A stretch of DNA of 64,000 nt from Emticicia sp. BO119 (lineage in GTDB: Bacteria; Bacteroidota; Bacteroidia; Cytophagales; Spirosomataceae), in assembly GCF_013912375.1 (NCBI RefSeq), contig NZ_JACETV010000002.1, forward strand, positions 186,001 through 250,000. The letters run 5' to 3'. The position numbers and the translations under genes were made by a program. The notes below the pieces were generated by a model. It saw nothing but the letters and a program-made list of their open reading frames with translations. It was not told the origin of the DNA and searched no databases. Below are positions 1 through 9,261 of the stretch, piece after piece. Every line of letters begins with the position of its first letter. Position 1 is the first letter of the stretch.

Positions 1-2
1 CA

Positions 3-575
3 GCGGGAATCCCATCGCAATTACTGAGCAATCGTCCTGATATCCGTCAGGCGGAGCAGGAATTAGAGGCTACAAAACTGGATATTGCCGTAGCAAGAGC
101 CGCTTTTTATCCGAATATTACGCTTCGTGCAGGTATTGGTTTGCAGGCATTTAATCCTATTTATCTGATTAATCCTAAGTCAATCGCCGTTAATGTTCTG
201 GGCGATTTGATTGCTCCTTTAATCAATAAAAATGCGATTAAGGCCAATTATTATAATGCCAACGAAAGGCAGATTCAGGCTGTATATAAATATGAGCAAA
301 CAGTCTTGAATGCGCATTTAGAAGTAATTAATCAATTGGCAGGGAATAAAAACTATTCTGATAGCTATCTAACAAAAGCTAATCAGGTAGATATTCTGAG
401 TAGTTCAATCGAAATCTCTAATAGCCTCTTCAAATCAGCGAGAGCAGATTATACCGAGGTTTTGCTAACGCAGAGAGAAGCACTCGAAGCAAAAATGGAA
501 TTGATGGAGATTAAGAAAAAACAACTGAACGCCGAAGTAAATATTTATAAGGCATTAGGTGGTGGTTGGAAGTAG
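3..575 (+). CDS. Outer membrane efflux protein, NodT/OprM type (3' part)
   Basis: The reading frame is open from the window edge, so the N-terminus is missing. The first visible residues include IPSQLLSNRPDIRQAEQEL, followed by ARAAFYPNITL; both are hallmarks of the TolC/NodT outer membrane factors that form the exit duct of RND or ABC efflux pumps. About 190 residues remain, covering the second half of the periplasmic helical barrel. The tail (KKKQLNAEVNIYKALGGGWK) is a standard ending for the family, so the 3' end is intact. The substrate cannot be judged because the pump genes would lie to the left of the window. A strong bidirectional terminator follows directly. Confidence 0.93.
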   Translation, partial: AGIPSQLLSNRPDIRQAEQELEATKLDIAVARAAFYPNITLRAGIGLQAFNPIYLINPKSIAVNVLGDLIAPLINKNAIKANYYNANERQIQAVYKYEQTVLNAHLEVINQLAGNKNYSDSYLTKANQVDILSSSIEISNSLFKSARADYTEVLLTQREALEAKMELMEIKKKQLNAEVNIYKALGGGWK

Positions 576-601
576 TTGATTGGTAGAACAAAACCACATA
601 A

Positions 602-631
602 AAAATGCCCTCATGTGAATGAGGGCATTTT
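602..631. terminator. Bidirectional intrinsic terminator
   Basis: Perfect 13-bp arms AAAATGCCCTCAT and ATGAGGGCATTTT enclose a 4-base loop, with A/T tracts on both sides. It lies between the converging efflux gene and accC and can serve both. Confidence 0.85.
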
Positions 632-633
632 AT

Positions 634-1977
634 TTATAAATCGCTAAAATCAAAACCTTCTAAGAATTTGGTAGTGAAATGACCAGACTTGAATTGTTCG
701 TCTTCCATAAGTTTAATGTGGAAAGGAATCGTGGTTTTAACCCCTTCAATTACAAACTCCTGTAAGGCGCGTTTCATGCGGGTTATCACTTCTTCTCTTG
801 ATTGGCCTGTTACAATTAACTTTGCAATCATAGAATCGTAGTTTGGCGGAATGGTATAGCCTGCATACACGTGGCTGTCAACTCTCACGCCATGCCCACC
901 TGGTAAATGCAGATTAGTGATTTTACCCGGTGATGGACGGAAATTATTGCCTGGGTCTTCGGCATTGATACGACACTCCATCGCATACAATTTCGGGAAA
1001 TAGTTTTTGCCTGAAATCGGTACGCCTGCCGCAACTTTTATCTGCTCTTTGATTAAGTCAAAATCAGTTACTTCTTCAGTAATCGGGTGCTCAACCTGAA
1101 TACGGGTGTTCATTTCCATGAAATAGAACTCACCGTATTTATCAACCAGAAACTCTATAGTACCTGCACCTTCGTAACCGATGGCTGCGGCACCTTTAAT
1201 GGCTGCTTCACCCATTCTCTCACGCAGTTCCTGCGAAACAATCGGCGAAGGAGTTTCTTCCACTAATTTCTGGTGACGGCGCTGGATAGAACAGTCACGC
1301 TCTGATAAGTGGCATACTTTGCCATATTGGTCACCTACTACCTGAATTTCGATGTGGCGAGGCTCTTCTACGAATTTCTCCAGATATAGGCCATCATTTC
1401 CGAAAGCGGCTCCTGATTCCATTTTGGCATCGTCCCAAGCTTTTTCAAACTCACTTTCTTCTTTGATGATACGCATACCACGTCCACCACCACCGGCAGT
1501 TGCCTTCACGATAACCGGATACCCGATTTCTTTGGCTATTTTCTTGCCTTCTTCAACCGATTCCAATAAGCCTTCCGAACCAGGAATAACAGGTACACCA
1601 GAATCTTTCATGGTTGCTTTTGCTGTGGCTTTATCGCCCATATAGTTGATTTGCTCAGCAGTAGCTCCGATAAATTTGATACCGTATTCGGCACATATTC
1701 TTGAAAACTCGGCGTTTTCTGATAAGAAACCATAACCCGGATGGATAGCATCGGCATTAGTGATTTCGGCAGCAGAAATAATATTCGGGATATTCAGATA
1801 AGATTGTTTGCTGATAGCAGGGCCGATGCAAACGGCTTCATCAGCAAAACGTACATGTAAACTGTCGCGGTCGGCAGTTGAATAAACAGCCACCGTTTTT
1901 ATGCCCATCTCTTTACAGGTTCTGATGATACGCAGGGCAATTTCACCACGGTTGGCTATAAGTATTTTCTTGAACAT
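634..1977 (-). CDS. accC: Acetyl-CoA carboxylase, biotin carboxylase subunit
   Basis: AccC carboxylates the biotin carried by AccB, using ATP and bicarbonate, in the first step of fatty acid synthesis. The 447-residue length is normal. Visible signatures are the N-terminal [15 protein letters not shown], the ATP-grasp glycine loop GGGGRGMR near residue 165, and the active-site stretch [11 protein letters not shown] near residues 287-297. The C-terminal biotin carboxylase domain is complete. It is the last gene of a leftward cluster after accB, separated from it by about 100 bp. Carboxyltransferase genes (accA/accD) are not in this window. Confidence 0.98.
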   Translation of the reverse strand: MFKKILIANRGEIALRIIRTCKEMGIKTVAVYSTADRDSLHVRFADEAVCIGPAISKQSYLNIPNIISAAEITNADAIHPGYGFLSENAEFSRICAEYGIKFIGATAEQINYMGDKATAKATMKDSGVPVIPGSEGLLESVEEGKKIAKEIGYPVIVKATAGGGGRGMRIIKEESEFEKAWDDAKMESGAAFGNDGLYLEKFVEEPRHIEIQVVGDQYGKVCHLSERDCSIQRRHQKLVEETPSPIVSQELRERMGEAAIKGAAAIGYEGAGTIEFLVDKYGEFYFMEMNTRIQVEHPITEEVTDFDLIKEQIKVAAGVPISGKNYFPKLYAMECRINAEDPGNNFRPSPGKITNLHLPGGHGVRVDSHVYAGYTIPPNYDSMIAKLIVTGQSREEVITRMKRALQEFVIEGVKTTIPFHIKLMEDEQFKSGHFTTKFLEGFDFSDL

Positions 1978-2073
1978 ATCGTTTCAATTAGGAATTGTAA
2001 GCGTTTCGGCTATTGAATCAATTAACAAATTTGATAGAAAAATGTTATGAAACCTATTCTGCAATTAAACCTA

Positions 2074-2559
2074 TCAAGGTTCTACCAGGAATAGTGGTTG
2101 GTCGAACTCAACAGGTGAGGCATTATCAACCAATATTTTCACGATTTTTCCTGATACTTCAGATTCAATTTCGTTGAACAGCTTCATTGCTTCAATGATA
2201 CAAACAACTTTACCCGATGAGATTTCGTCGCCTACTTCTACAAAGAACGGCTTGTCAGGGCCCGCAGAACGATAGAATGTACCAATCATTGGTGATTTGA
2301 TAGTAATCAGTTTGCTTGTGTCTGCAGCAGCAGGTTGAGCAACAGGTGCAGCAGGCTGACTTACAGGAACAACCGCAGCAGGGGTTGGTGCAGAAACAGG
2401 AGCCTGAATAGCAGGAGCAGTTGCTGCCTGAACTGCTACAGGTGCTACATTTGAATAGCGCTTAATAGCCAGTTTTAACTCCGATGTTTCGATATTTACT
2501 TCATCTAATCCTGATTGAGCAATAAAGTCTATCAGTTTCTGAATGTCTTTTGTTTCCAT
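2074..2559 (-). CDS. accB: Biotin carboxyl carrier protein of acetyl-CoA carboxylase
   Basis: The 161-residue protein has the BCCP layout: a short N-terminal domain, a flexible linker rich in Ala, Pro, Val and Gln (about residues 37-80), and a C-terminal biotinyl domain. The biotinylation motif EAMKLFNE is present, with the acceptor lysine at residue 126. It carries carboxybiotin between AccC and the carboxyltransferase. It lies just upstream of accC in the same direction, the usual accBC pairing. Start is an ATG with no competing upstream codon. Confidence 0.97.
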   Translation of the reverse strand: METKDIQKLIDFIAQSGLDEVNIETSELKLAIKRYSNVAPVAVQAATAPAIQAPVSAPTPAAVVPVSQPAAPVAQPAAADTSKLITIKSPMIGTFYRSAGPDKPFFVEVGDEISSGKVVCIIEAMKLFNEIESEVSGKIVKILVDNASPVEFDQPLFLVEP

Positions 2560-2753
2560 GAAGGGTAAAGATTTGTCGTTTGTAATTGAGTTATAGTTTA
2601 TCTGGTTTCAGGAGTATGTTCCTACAAAAGTAAACATAAAGACGACACCCACAAAGAAATCAGGAACGCTCAGGTTTGATTTCAGAATTAAAAAATCCTT
2701 AAAATCAATTTTATTCACTTCCTGTTTCTACACAAATGCGATGTCGTCTTTTA

Positions 2754-3329
2754 TTAATTTTTTGACTCTTTTACTCTCGAATCGTATTCGTAAGAAGTTG
2801 TATTTACACGAATCAACTCATCGTTTTCGATAAAAAGAGGTACTTTAATTGTGGCTCCGGTTTCAACAGTTGCCGGTTTTGATGGGCTGTTGGCAGTATC
2901 ACCTTTCACACCAGGTTCAGTATAAGTTACTCTTAGTTCTACATAAGCAGGTAACTCTACACTCAGAATAGTTTCAGTTTCAGCATGCACTAATATATCT
3001 ACTTGCTGTCCTTCTTTCAACAGGTCAGCCTGCGGAACCAGTTTATCTTCTATATTTACTTGTTCGAATGTTTCGGTTTCCATAAAATTGAAACCTGTTT
3101 CGTCTTTGTATAGAAATTGGTATTGTCTTTTTTCTATACGGGCTGTAGTAACCGTTACACCAGAGTTAAAAGTATTATCAATTACTCTTCCGGTGCGGAG
3201 GTTTCTTAGTTTCGTTCTCACAAAAGCCGGGCCTTTACCAGGTTTTACGTGTTGAAATTCTACAATTGTATAAAGGTCATTGTTCCAATCAAGACAAAGT
3301 CCATTTCTAAAATCTGCTGTTGTTGCCAT
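2754..3329 (-). CDS. efp: Elongation factor P
   Basis: EF-P enters the ribosomal E site and relieves stalling at polyproline stretches. The 191 residues cover all three beta domains, including the C-terminal [17 protein letters not shown] signature. The tip loop reads PGKGPAFVR with a lysine at residue 32, the position that is post-translationally modified in many bacteria. No modification gene (epmA/epmB or earP) is visible here. It lies between an outer membrane protein gene and accB in the leftward cluster; efp next to accBC is a common Bacteroidota arrangement. Confidence 0.97.
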   Translation of the reverse strand: MATTADFRNGLCLDWNNDLYTIVEFQHVKPGKGPAFVRTKLRNLRTGRVIDNTFNSGVTVTTARIEKRQYQFLYKDETGFNFMETETFEQVNIEDKLVPQADLLKEGQQVDILVHAETETILSVELPAYVELRVTYTEPGVKGDTANSPSKPATVETGATIKVPLFIENDELIRVNTTSYEYDSRVKESKN

Positions 3330-3355
3330 TACTGATTAGTATTAACTAAATATAT

Positions 3356-4024
3356 TTATCGTTCAAAATTAAAAACTATACTTACAAAAGGCATTGCCGG
3401 AACATCATATTTAAAACGCCCGAAATCAACATCTTTACCATTTCTGCGATAACGTGCATTATACTGATTGAACAGGAAACTTACTCCTACTTTAATGGTT
3501 AATTCTTCCTGTGGTCTGAAACCAATATATATCTGATTATTGGTTGTCCCTCTACCACCCAATGCTAAATTCAGACCTGGTGGATTGGCACTTAGTGAAT
3601 CTAAACGTTGTGCACTATTATTTTTTACATTAAGCGAATCTCTTGTTTTACCAAAAGCAAATCCGATTAAATCAATATTTGCACCTATTAAGAGTTTTTT
3701 TGCCTGAAACTCCAGAACAAGCGGAACATTAATTGTTGTTACATTCGCTCGTGGATAAGGAACAAAACTTACTTTTTCGTTTTTAGATTCAATACCTGCA
3801 TAGGTTTTCCCTTTAGCAAAAAAAGAGGTTATCCTGAAACCTGTACCAATCGCAAAATTATTGTTTTTACCCATTATTAAGGTCTGGCTATACATAAACG
3901 TCGGAACTGAAGTCTTTTTGTCAAAACCATAGCCTAACGAATAGTGTTCAACCACTCTCATTTGCTGTGCAAACGAAGTATTTAACCCTAAAAGGGTTAG
4001 CATTAATAGCAGTAATTTTTTCAT
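3356..4024 (-). CDS. Outer membrane beta-barrel protein, function unknown
   Basis: A 222-residue protein with a clear signal peptide (KKLLLLMLTLLGLNTSFAQ, cleavage after AQ) and a mature part of alternating short strands (YSLGYGF, FAIGTGFRITSFF, IYIGFRP, IKVGVSFLFNQY) ending in FVSIVFNFER. The terminal aromatic/charged strand fits an 8-10 stranded outer membrane barrel. No catalytic motif is visible. It sits between fabH and efp with only a 26-bp gap to efp, so it is probably co-transcribed with the lipid/translation cluster, where no such gene is expected. The barrel class is fairly secure; the role is unknown. Confidence 0.75.
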   Translation of the reverse strand: MKKLLLLMLTLLGLNTSFAQQMRVVEHYSLGYGFDKKTSVPTFMYSQTLIMGKNNNFAIGTGFRITSFFAKGKTYAGIESKNEKVSFVPYPRANVTTINVPLVLEFQAKKLLIGANIDLIGFAFGKTRDSLNVKNNSAQRLDSLSANPPGLNLALGGRGTTNNQIYIGFRPQEELTIKVGVSFLFNQYNARYRRNGKDVDFGRFKYDVPAMPFVSIVFNFER

Positions 4025-4064
4025 TTTACTGTGTTGTGTTAGATAGTTTTATCTTTTTACTTTT

Positions 4065-5051
4065 TTAGTACGCCCATTTAATATAGGCAGACCCCCACGT
4101 GAAACCGCCCCCGAAAGCTGCCAGAATTAGATTATCACCTTTTTTTAATTGGTTTTCATAATCAAAGAGGCAAAGGGGTATAGTGCCGGCAGTTGTATTT
4201 CCGTATTTCTGGATATTAAGCATTACTTTTTCGTCACCAATTCCCATACGGCGTGCGGTAGCATCAATAATACGCTTATTGGCTTGATGTGGTACCAACC
4301 AGGCAACATCGTCTCCGGTCAGATTGTTGCGTTCCATAATCTCAGCCGAAATATCAGCCATATTTGTAACGGCAAATTTGAATACAGAGGGTCCTTCCTG
4401 ATGAATATAGTGTAAGCGTTGATCAACGGTTTCATGAGAAGCCGGGAAGCGGCTTCCTCCACCTTTCATGATTAGATGATTTTCACCAGACCCGTCAGAG
4501 CGGAGCAGGAAATCCATTAGCCCGTTCTCTTCAGTTGTAGGTTCAAGCATTACAGCACCAGCACCATCACCAAATAAAACACAAGTGGTGCGGTCGGTGT
4601 AGTCAACAATAGCAGACATTTTATCTGCCCCTATTATAATCACTTTTTTATATCGGCCTGATTCAATAAACTGTGAACCAATAGATAAGGCATATAAAAA
4701 GCCTGAACAGGCAGCCAGAACATCGAAACTCCCAATAGTAGGAATACCACATTGTGTGCAAACCAGATTGGCTGTTGACGGAAACATGTAGTCAGGTGTT
4801 ACCGTTGCACAAATCACTAAATCTATTTCTTCGGGTTGAGTGTTTGTTTTTTTGAGGAGGCCTTTTACGGCTTCAGAGGCCATGTGAGAAGTAGCTAAAC
4901 CTTCTCCACGTTGAATATGGCGTTGTTTGATACCTGTTCGGGTGGTTATCCACTCATCACTGGTTTCTACAATCTTAGATAAGTCTTCGTTAGTTAAAAT
5001 ATCTTCTGGCACGTAGCCATGAACACCTGTGATAGCTGCTCTAAGTTTCAT
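4065..5051 (-). CDS. fabH: 3-oxoacyl-ACP synthase III (KAS III)
   Basis: FabH condenses acetyl-CoA with malonyl-ACP to start fatty acid chains. With the start at the ATG at 5051 the protein has 328 residues, the family norm; the frame extends 33 codons further upstream, but that extension is not FabH-like. The Cys-His-Asn triad is complete: C115 in LAACSGF, H255 in VPHQANKR and N285 in KYGNTTAG. The GDGAGAV motif is also present. It follows plsX in the same direction, the classical plsX-fabH pair. Confidence 0.96.
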   Translation of the reverse strand: MKLRAAITGVHGYVPEDILTNEDLSKIVETSDEWITTRTGIKQRHIQRGEGLATSHMASEAVKGLLKKTNTQPEEIDLVICATVTPDYMFPSTANLVCTQCGIPTIGSFDVLAACSGFLYALSIGSQFIESGRYKKVIIIGADKMSAIVDYTDRTTCVLFGDGAGAVMLEPTTEENGLMDFLLRSDGSGENHLIMKGGGSRFPASHETVDQRLHYIHQEGPSVFKFAVTNMADISAEIMERNNLTGDDVAWLVPHQANKRIIDATARRMGIGDEKVMLNIQKYGNTTAGTIPLCLFDYENQLKKGDNLILAAFGGGFTWGSAYIKWAY

Positions 5052-5191
5052 TGTACAATTTTGTCCAACCCCTTGACAGAAGGTGATATTTAGGCCTCTT
5101 TCCGTTACTGGGGTTAGTTTATCAGTAGGAAAAGTATTATTTATTAACAAAAATAAGCCTGTAAAGTTATAAAAGGCTAAACATTACAGGC

Positions 5192-6136
5192 TTATCTATC
5201 TTCGTATGCTTCCACAATTTGCTCGGTTACCTTTGAGTCTACCTGACGCTTGGCCAGCAAAATCATATTCTTGATAGCTTCAGGGCTTGAAATACCGTGC
5301 GCTACAATTACATTACCCTTAATACCGATAATCGGGCTGCCACCGCCAACTTCATAATTCATACGATCAATCAGAGGGTCTTTAATGCCTTGCTCTGCTG
5401 CATAATCGTATAAAGACTCACCCATTTTAAAAATCACATTTCCGGTAAAACCTTCAGTAACAATTACGTCTGCCTTTCCGTCAAATAAATCACGGCCTTC
5501 GACGTTACCAATAAAGTTTATCTTTTTGTTGATTTTTAATAACTGATATGCTGCCTGAACAACGGTTGAGCCTTTTTGCTCTTCTTCGCCGATATTCAGC
5601 AAAGCTACTTTGGGGCGTTCTATTCCAAATGAGAATCGGGCATAGAGTGAACCTAATTCTGCGAACTCAGCTAATACTTCCGGCTTGCAGTCGGCATTAG
5701 CACCTATGTCAAGCATAAGGCTATAGCCACCATTTTTCAGCGGGAAAAAGCCGGCAATAGGAGGGCGTTGGATATTGCCTACTGTTTTTAATGTAAACAG
5801 TGACCCCACCATCATAGCACCTGTATTTCCTGCGCTACAAAAGGCATCCACTTGTTTCTCTTTTAAAAGTTTAAACCCAACTCCAATGCTGGAATTGGGT
5901 TTTTGAGAAAATGCTCTTGTAGGATGCTCACTCATCTCGATAATGTCATCGGCATTAACCATTTCAATAGAGTTAGCAGGATATTTCAAGGTTCTTAAAA
6001 TATCTAACATGACTCCTTGTTTGCCTACCAATACAATTTTTGTACCTTCGGGTAAATGATTCGCAGCTATTACGGCACCTTCGACAATGGCTTTGGGAGC
6101 ATAATCACCTCCCATTGCATCAACGGCAATTTTCAT
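5192..6136 (-). CDS. plsX: Phosphate acyltransferase PlsX
   Basis: PlsX makes acyl-phosphate from acyl-ACP for PlsY in phospholipid synthesis. The 314-residue sequence begins with KIAVDAMGGDYAPKAIVEG, the family signature, and contains SAGNTGAMM, LDIGANADCKP and VTEGFTGNV. It lies between rpmF and fabH on the same strand. The rpmF-plsX-fabH order is shared by most bacteria and links phospholipid synthesis to fatty acid initiation. The ATG start leaves about 100 bp to rpmF. Confidence 0.97.
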   Translation of the reverse strand: MKIAVDAMGGDYAPKAIVEGAVIAANHLPEGTKIVLVGKQGVMLDILRTLKYPANSIEMVNADDIIEMSEHPTRAFSQKPNSSIGVGFKLLKEKQVDAFCSAGNTGAMMVGSLFTLKTVGNIQRPPIAGFFPLKNGGYSLMLDIGANADCKPEVLAEFAELGSLYARFSFGIERPKVALLNIGEEEQKGSTVVQAAYQLLKINKKINFIGNVEGRDLFDGKADVIVTEGFTGNVIFKMGESLYDYAAEQGIKDPLIDRMNYEVGGGSPIIGIKGNVIVAHGISSPEAIKNMILLAKRQVDSKVTEQIVEAYEDR

Positions 6137-6235
6137 AAAGGAATGGCTTTAGTGAATAATGATAAACCTGTTTCTGAAAGTTTTAAAGCTTCAAGATATT
6201 TAAAAAATATCAGAATCAGGCATTTACGAAAAATC

Positions 6236-6427
6236 TTATGCTTTTTCGTAGCTTTCAACCACTAATTTCCCTTTGTAATACAAATTTCCTTCAAATACGT
6301 GTGCACGGTGGCGAAGGTGAATCTCACCTGTAGTTGCATCTACTGCCAATGCTTTTGTTGATAAAGCATCGTGTGTTCTACGTTTATCTCTTCTTGTTGT
6401 CGAATGTCTTCGTTTTGGATGTGCCAT
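6236..6427 (-). CDS. rpmF: 50S ribosomal protein L32
   Basis: The 63-residue protein starts MAHPKRRHSTTRRDKRRTH, the universal L32 N-terminus, so the ATG at 6427 is the start and the 12 codons upstream are not part of the gene. Bacteroidota L32 proteins commonly lack the zinc-binding cysteines, and none are present here. It sits between the DUF177 gene and plsX, the standard neighbourhood of rpmF. Confidence 0.96.
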   Translation of the reverse strand: MAHPKRRHSTTRRDKRRTHDALSTKALAVDATTGEIHLRHRAHVFEGNLYYKGKLVVESYEKA

Positions 6428-6496
6428 TGTTCGATTGAATTTAACTAATACCGTCTTTCCCAAGCCAGCATTAATATTTTTGTACTTATATTTATC

Positions 6497-7045
6497 TTAA
6501 TTTTGTCCGTCTTTCGGGTTCTTCAGTGACAGGAGAGCTGCCCAACGGGGGTCTATAGTCTCTTCTTTTTCTTCTTCCAGGTCTCCTTCTTCTGTCGAAT
6601 ATATAAATTTATCATCTTCATCCTCTTCTTCATTTCTGAATCTGGGGTGTAATTTCTTCATAGGAAGCGAAACCCCGATAAAGTCATAGATGTGTTGAGC
6701 GATATTAATAGTTGCGGTGTTTTGTGGAATCATTTCTATTTCGTCGGTGATCTCTTCGTGTCTATCACCAAACTTATAGATATACTTTTCTTTTAAATGT
6801 ACAGGTTCTTCAAAAGGTTCGAGACATCGGTCGCATGTCATTTCTATTATTCCTTCTATATCAAAAAACAACTGCAATAGTGCCGAGTTCTTGTCAATTA
6901 CTACATTGGCTTTAAAATGGCCGCTTGTAATAATATCCTGCTCAAAAAACTCAAAAAATTCATTGCCTCCTTCAAATTCATAAGTATATCGCTTATTTTC
7001 GAGGCCCTGAATGTGGATGTCATATTTTGATGTTACCTTGCTCAC
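6497..7045 (-). CDS. DUF177 (YceD-type) protein
   Basis: About 182 residues with the family core: IDIEGIIEMTCDRCLEPFEE-like central segment carrying CDRC near the middle, and an acidic C-terminal tail ending in DPRWAALLSLK. In other bacteria this family is linked to 23S rRNA metabolism, and its gene almost always precedes rpmF, as here. The start is uncertain: no ATG precedes the conserved YDIHIQGLENK stretch. I chose the GTG at 7045 (MSKVTSKYDIHI); a TTG at 7066 would add seven residues. It is divergent from the PAP2 gene. Confidence 0.88.
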   Translation of the reverse strand: MSKVTSKYDIHIQGLENKRYTYEFEGGNEFFEFFEQDIITSGHFKANVVIDKNSALLQLFFDIEGIIEMTCDRCLEPFEEPVHLKEKYIYKFGDRHEEITDEIEMIPQNTATINIAQHIYDFIGVSLPMKKLHPRFRNEEEDEDDKFIYSTEEGDLEEEKEETIDPRWAALLSLKNPKDGQN

Positions 7046-7107
7046 TTTTTTACAGAAAGGTTGCAAATTTACTGCTAATTTTGGAATTAAGAAAGTTTTT
7101 AGAGAAA

Positions 7108-7743
7108 ATGCTTAAAATTCTTAGAAATCACCGTTTGTTTTTTATCCTGTTTTTTTTGTGGCTGATTATTCTGGCCTGTTTACTGATAGCTTTTTCACCT
7201 ACTGAAATGATATTTTGGGTAAATCAACACAACAATCCTTTTCTCGATACTTTCTTTCAGTTGATTACACTTTTAGGTGAAGATGGGCTCTGGTTAATAC
7301 CACTGGTAGTGTTTCTGTACCAATATTTCAAAGAAAAAAAAGACATAAAAAACAAAGCAATAATGCTTATAATTATTTGGATTACCAAAGGAATTGTAAG
7401 CATAGGTCTGAAAAATCTTTTCAACCTGCCCAGACCTATGGAGGTATATGGGCATAGTGGACGAGCCATTCATCTCGTTCAAGGTCTGGAAATACATCAT
7501 TGGCAGAGTTTCCCATCAGGGCATACATTCACAGGCTTTGCGTTTGCCTGTTTTTACCTATTAGTAGCCAGAAATAATGCGCTTGGCTTTTTATGGCTGT
7601 TTTTAGGGATGTTGATAGGGTATTCAAGAGTATATTTATTTCAACATTTTCCGAGAGATGTTTTTGCAGGGAGTATTTTGGGCGTGGCTGTGGTGTTGGG
7701 GGTTGTTTTCATGTGGCGCGAACGGGACGTTCACACCACATGA
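7108..7743 (+). CDS. PAP2-family phosphatase, membrane
   Basis: Starting at the ATG at 7108 the protein has 211 residues with about five membrane segments. All three acid-phosphatase motifs are present: KNLFNLPRP (KX6RP), FPSGHTF (PSGH) and SRVYLFQHFPRD (SRX5HX3D). These define integral membrane phosphatases acting on lipid phosphates such as phosphatidic acid or undecaprenyl diphosphate. The open frame continues upstream to 7027, but that part overlaps the 5' end of the DUF177 gene and lacks family features. Which lipid is the substrate cannot be read from sequence. Confidence 0.92.
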   Translation: MLKILRNHRLFFILFFLWLIILACLLIAFSPTEMIFWVNQHNNPFLDTFFQLITLLGEDGLWLIPLVVFLYQYFKEKKDIKNKAIMLIIIWITKGIVSIGLKNLFNLPRPMEVYGHSGRAIHLVQGLEIHHWQSFPSGHTFTGFAFACFYLLVARNNALGFLWLFLGMLIGYSRVYLFQHFPRDVFAGSILGVAVVLGVVFMWRERDVHTT

Positions 7744-7751
7744 AACAATTG

Positions 7752-8684
7752 TTACTTCCTGTTATCTTCTCCTAACATCATGCTCAGATAGCTACTATAT
7801 CGGCTTTCTGCGATAATACCTTCTACAACCCCATCTTTTACGGCGCATTTAGGCTCATCGATGTGCAGGCAATTATGGAAACGGCATTCGCCTAAGAGTT
7901 CTCGCATTTCAGGAAAGTAATGGCTGATTTCTTCTTTTTCCATATCTGCCAGCCCTAATTCTTTAATGCCCGGAGAATCGATGATAAAAGTATCGGAACC
8001 AATTTCAAACATTTCAGCAAAAGTGGTGGTATGTACGCCTTTATTGGCAAAGGTCGAGATTTCAGAAGTACGTAAATCTAAATCAGGCGCAATGGCATTA
8101 ACCAAAGTAGATTTACCGACACCCGAATGACCTGATAATAAGGATACCTTCCCTTTGAGTAATTCATGGAACGCATCAACCCCAATATTATTAACAGCCG
8201 AAGTAAACAAACACTGATAACCCAGACTTTCGTATAGGTCGGCAAGTTCTTCCTGATAAGCTATCATTTCATTGTCTAAAATATCTAATTTATTAAATAC
8301 CAGAACCGTAGGAATGCGGAATGCTTCAGCTGTTACTAAAAAGCGGTCAATAAACCCTAAAGAAGTTCTTGGGAAAGTAAGGGTGGCAATCAATACGGCC
8401 TGGTCGAGATTGGTTGCTAATAAATGTCCATGTGCTGCTTTGTGTACCGATTGGCGAATGATATAGTTTTCTCGTGGGAGAATTTCGTAAATAATGCCTG
8501 TATTTTCGGTTTCATTTTCAATCTCATAGGCTACTTTATCTCCTACCGCAATCGGGTTTGTTACCTTTAAATCTTTGATTTTAAACTTCCCTTTCAGCCG
8601 ACACTGCAAAATATCCCCCTCCTCAGTACGAACTTCATACCAGGAACCTGTAGAACGCATCACTAAACCTATTTTTTGGCTCAA
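7752..8684 (-). CDS. rsgA: Ribosome small-subunit-dependent GTPase A
   Basis: RsgA is a circularly permuted GTPase that checks late 30S subunit maturation. The 310 residues show the OB-fold start STGSWYEV, G4 VFNKLDIL, G1 GHSGVGKST, G3 DSPGIKELG and the C-terminal zinc site built by C-R-F-H-N-C and EPKC. The start is a TTG at 8684; a GTG or the ATG at 8660 is possible, but the family usually carries several residues before STGSWY. It converges with the PAP2 gene across 8 bp. Confidence 0.96.
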   Translation of the reverse strand: MSQKIGLVMRSTGSWYEVRTEEGDILQCRLKGKFKIKDLKVTNPIAVGDKVAYEIENETENTGIIYEILPRENYIIRQSVHKAAHGHLLATNLDQAVLIATLTFPRTSLGFIDRFLVTAEAFRIPTVLVFNKLDILDNEMIAYQEELADLYESLGYQCLFTSAVNNIGVDAFHELLKGKVSLLSGHSGVGKSTLVNAIAPDLDLRTSEISTFANKGVHTTTFAEMFEIGSDTFIIDSPGIKELGLADMEKEEISHYFPEMRELLGECRFHNCLHIDEPKCAVKDGVVEGIIAESRYSSYLSMMLGEDNRK

Positions 8685-9011
8685 AACTTGCTGAATTTTA
8701 ATTATGAAATAATTCGTTAAAGTTAATAGTCAAAACTTAAATTTTTCTTAAAAATCAGATAAAAATTATTTTCTGTTTTGTGGCATTCACAACAACTCAA
8801 AGAATAGAGTAACAGAAGATAAATGATAATTGTTGCTTAGATTTTCGCATTAATTTCACTTTTATCGGCTAAGTATATCAAATAAAAAAAGGAAATTCGC
8901 CGTTAAATAAATTTTTAAGAATTTTTTAAGAGTTTGCCACAACGTTTTAGTCAATTCTTACGTTTATTAGTTATCAGTATCATCTATTATTTAAATAAAT
9001 CTAATACAACC
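8685..9011. other. Intergenic region between divergent rsgA and small ORF
   Basis: 327 bp, very AT-rich. It must hold promoters for both divergent genes, but I see no clear -33/-7 pair and no palindrome or repeat worth calling. Confidence 0.5.
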
Positions 9012-9125
9012 ATGAAAAAGGGAGTTTTATTCGGAATCGCTGCTGTAGCTGTGGGAGTTGTCGTTTTTTCTTTAACCAAGAAAACCAGACCAACATTACC
9101 TTATTACAGACCTTATGTAAGATAA
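9012..9125 (+). CDS. Small single-span membrane protein (37 residues)
   Basis: From the ATG at 9012 the product is 37 residues: MKKGVLFGIAAVAVGVVVF forms one hydrophobic span, followed by a basic, aromatic tail SLTKKTRPTLPYYRPYVR. The frame is open further upstream, but that sequence is not protein-like. A small gap and a hairpin at 9232 follow. No family is recognised. The strong hydrophobic segment with positive charges after it looks like a real small inner membrane protein rather than a chance ORF, but this rests on composition only. Confidence 0.55.
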   Translation: MKKGVLFGIAAVAVGVVVFSLTKKTRPTLPYYRPYVR

Positions 9126-9231
9126 TTTAGCCACATGAATTGTAGCCAAAAGCATTTTACTCAAATATCAGATTCTCTATCTGGCCTGCTTTTGATTAAA
9201 GCAAGTACAGGGAATCTTTTGCCAATATATT

Positions 9232-9253
9232 AAGGGCGTAGGCATACGCCCTT
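9232..9253. terminator. Hairpin terminator after the heptose kinase gene
   Basis: Arms AAGGGCGTA and TACGCCCTT enclose GGCA. It lies 8 bp beyond the stop of the leftward kinase gene and 107 bp after the rightward small ORF, so it could stop both. Confidence 0.75.
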
Positions 9254-9261
9254 GGTTCTTC

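Noticed and set aside
1352-1645. Plus-strand ORF opposite accC and similar antisense ORFs over other genes
   Set aside because: They are reverse-frame shadows of well-supported genes with no features of their own.
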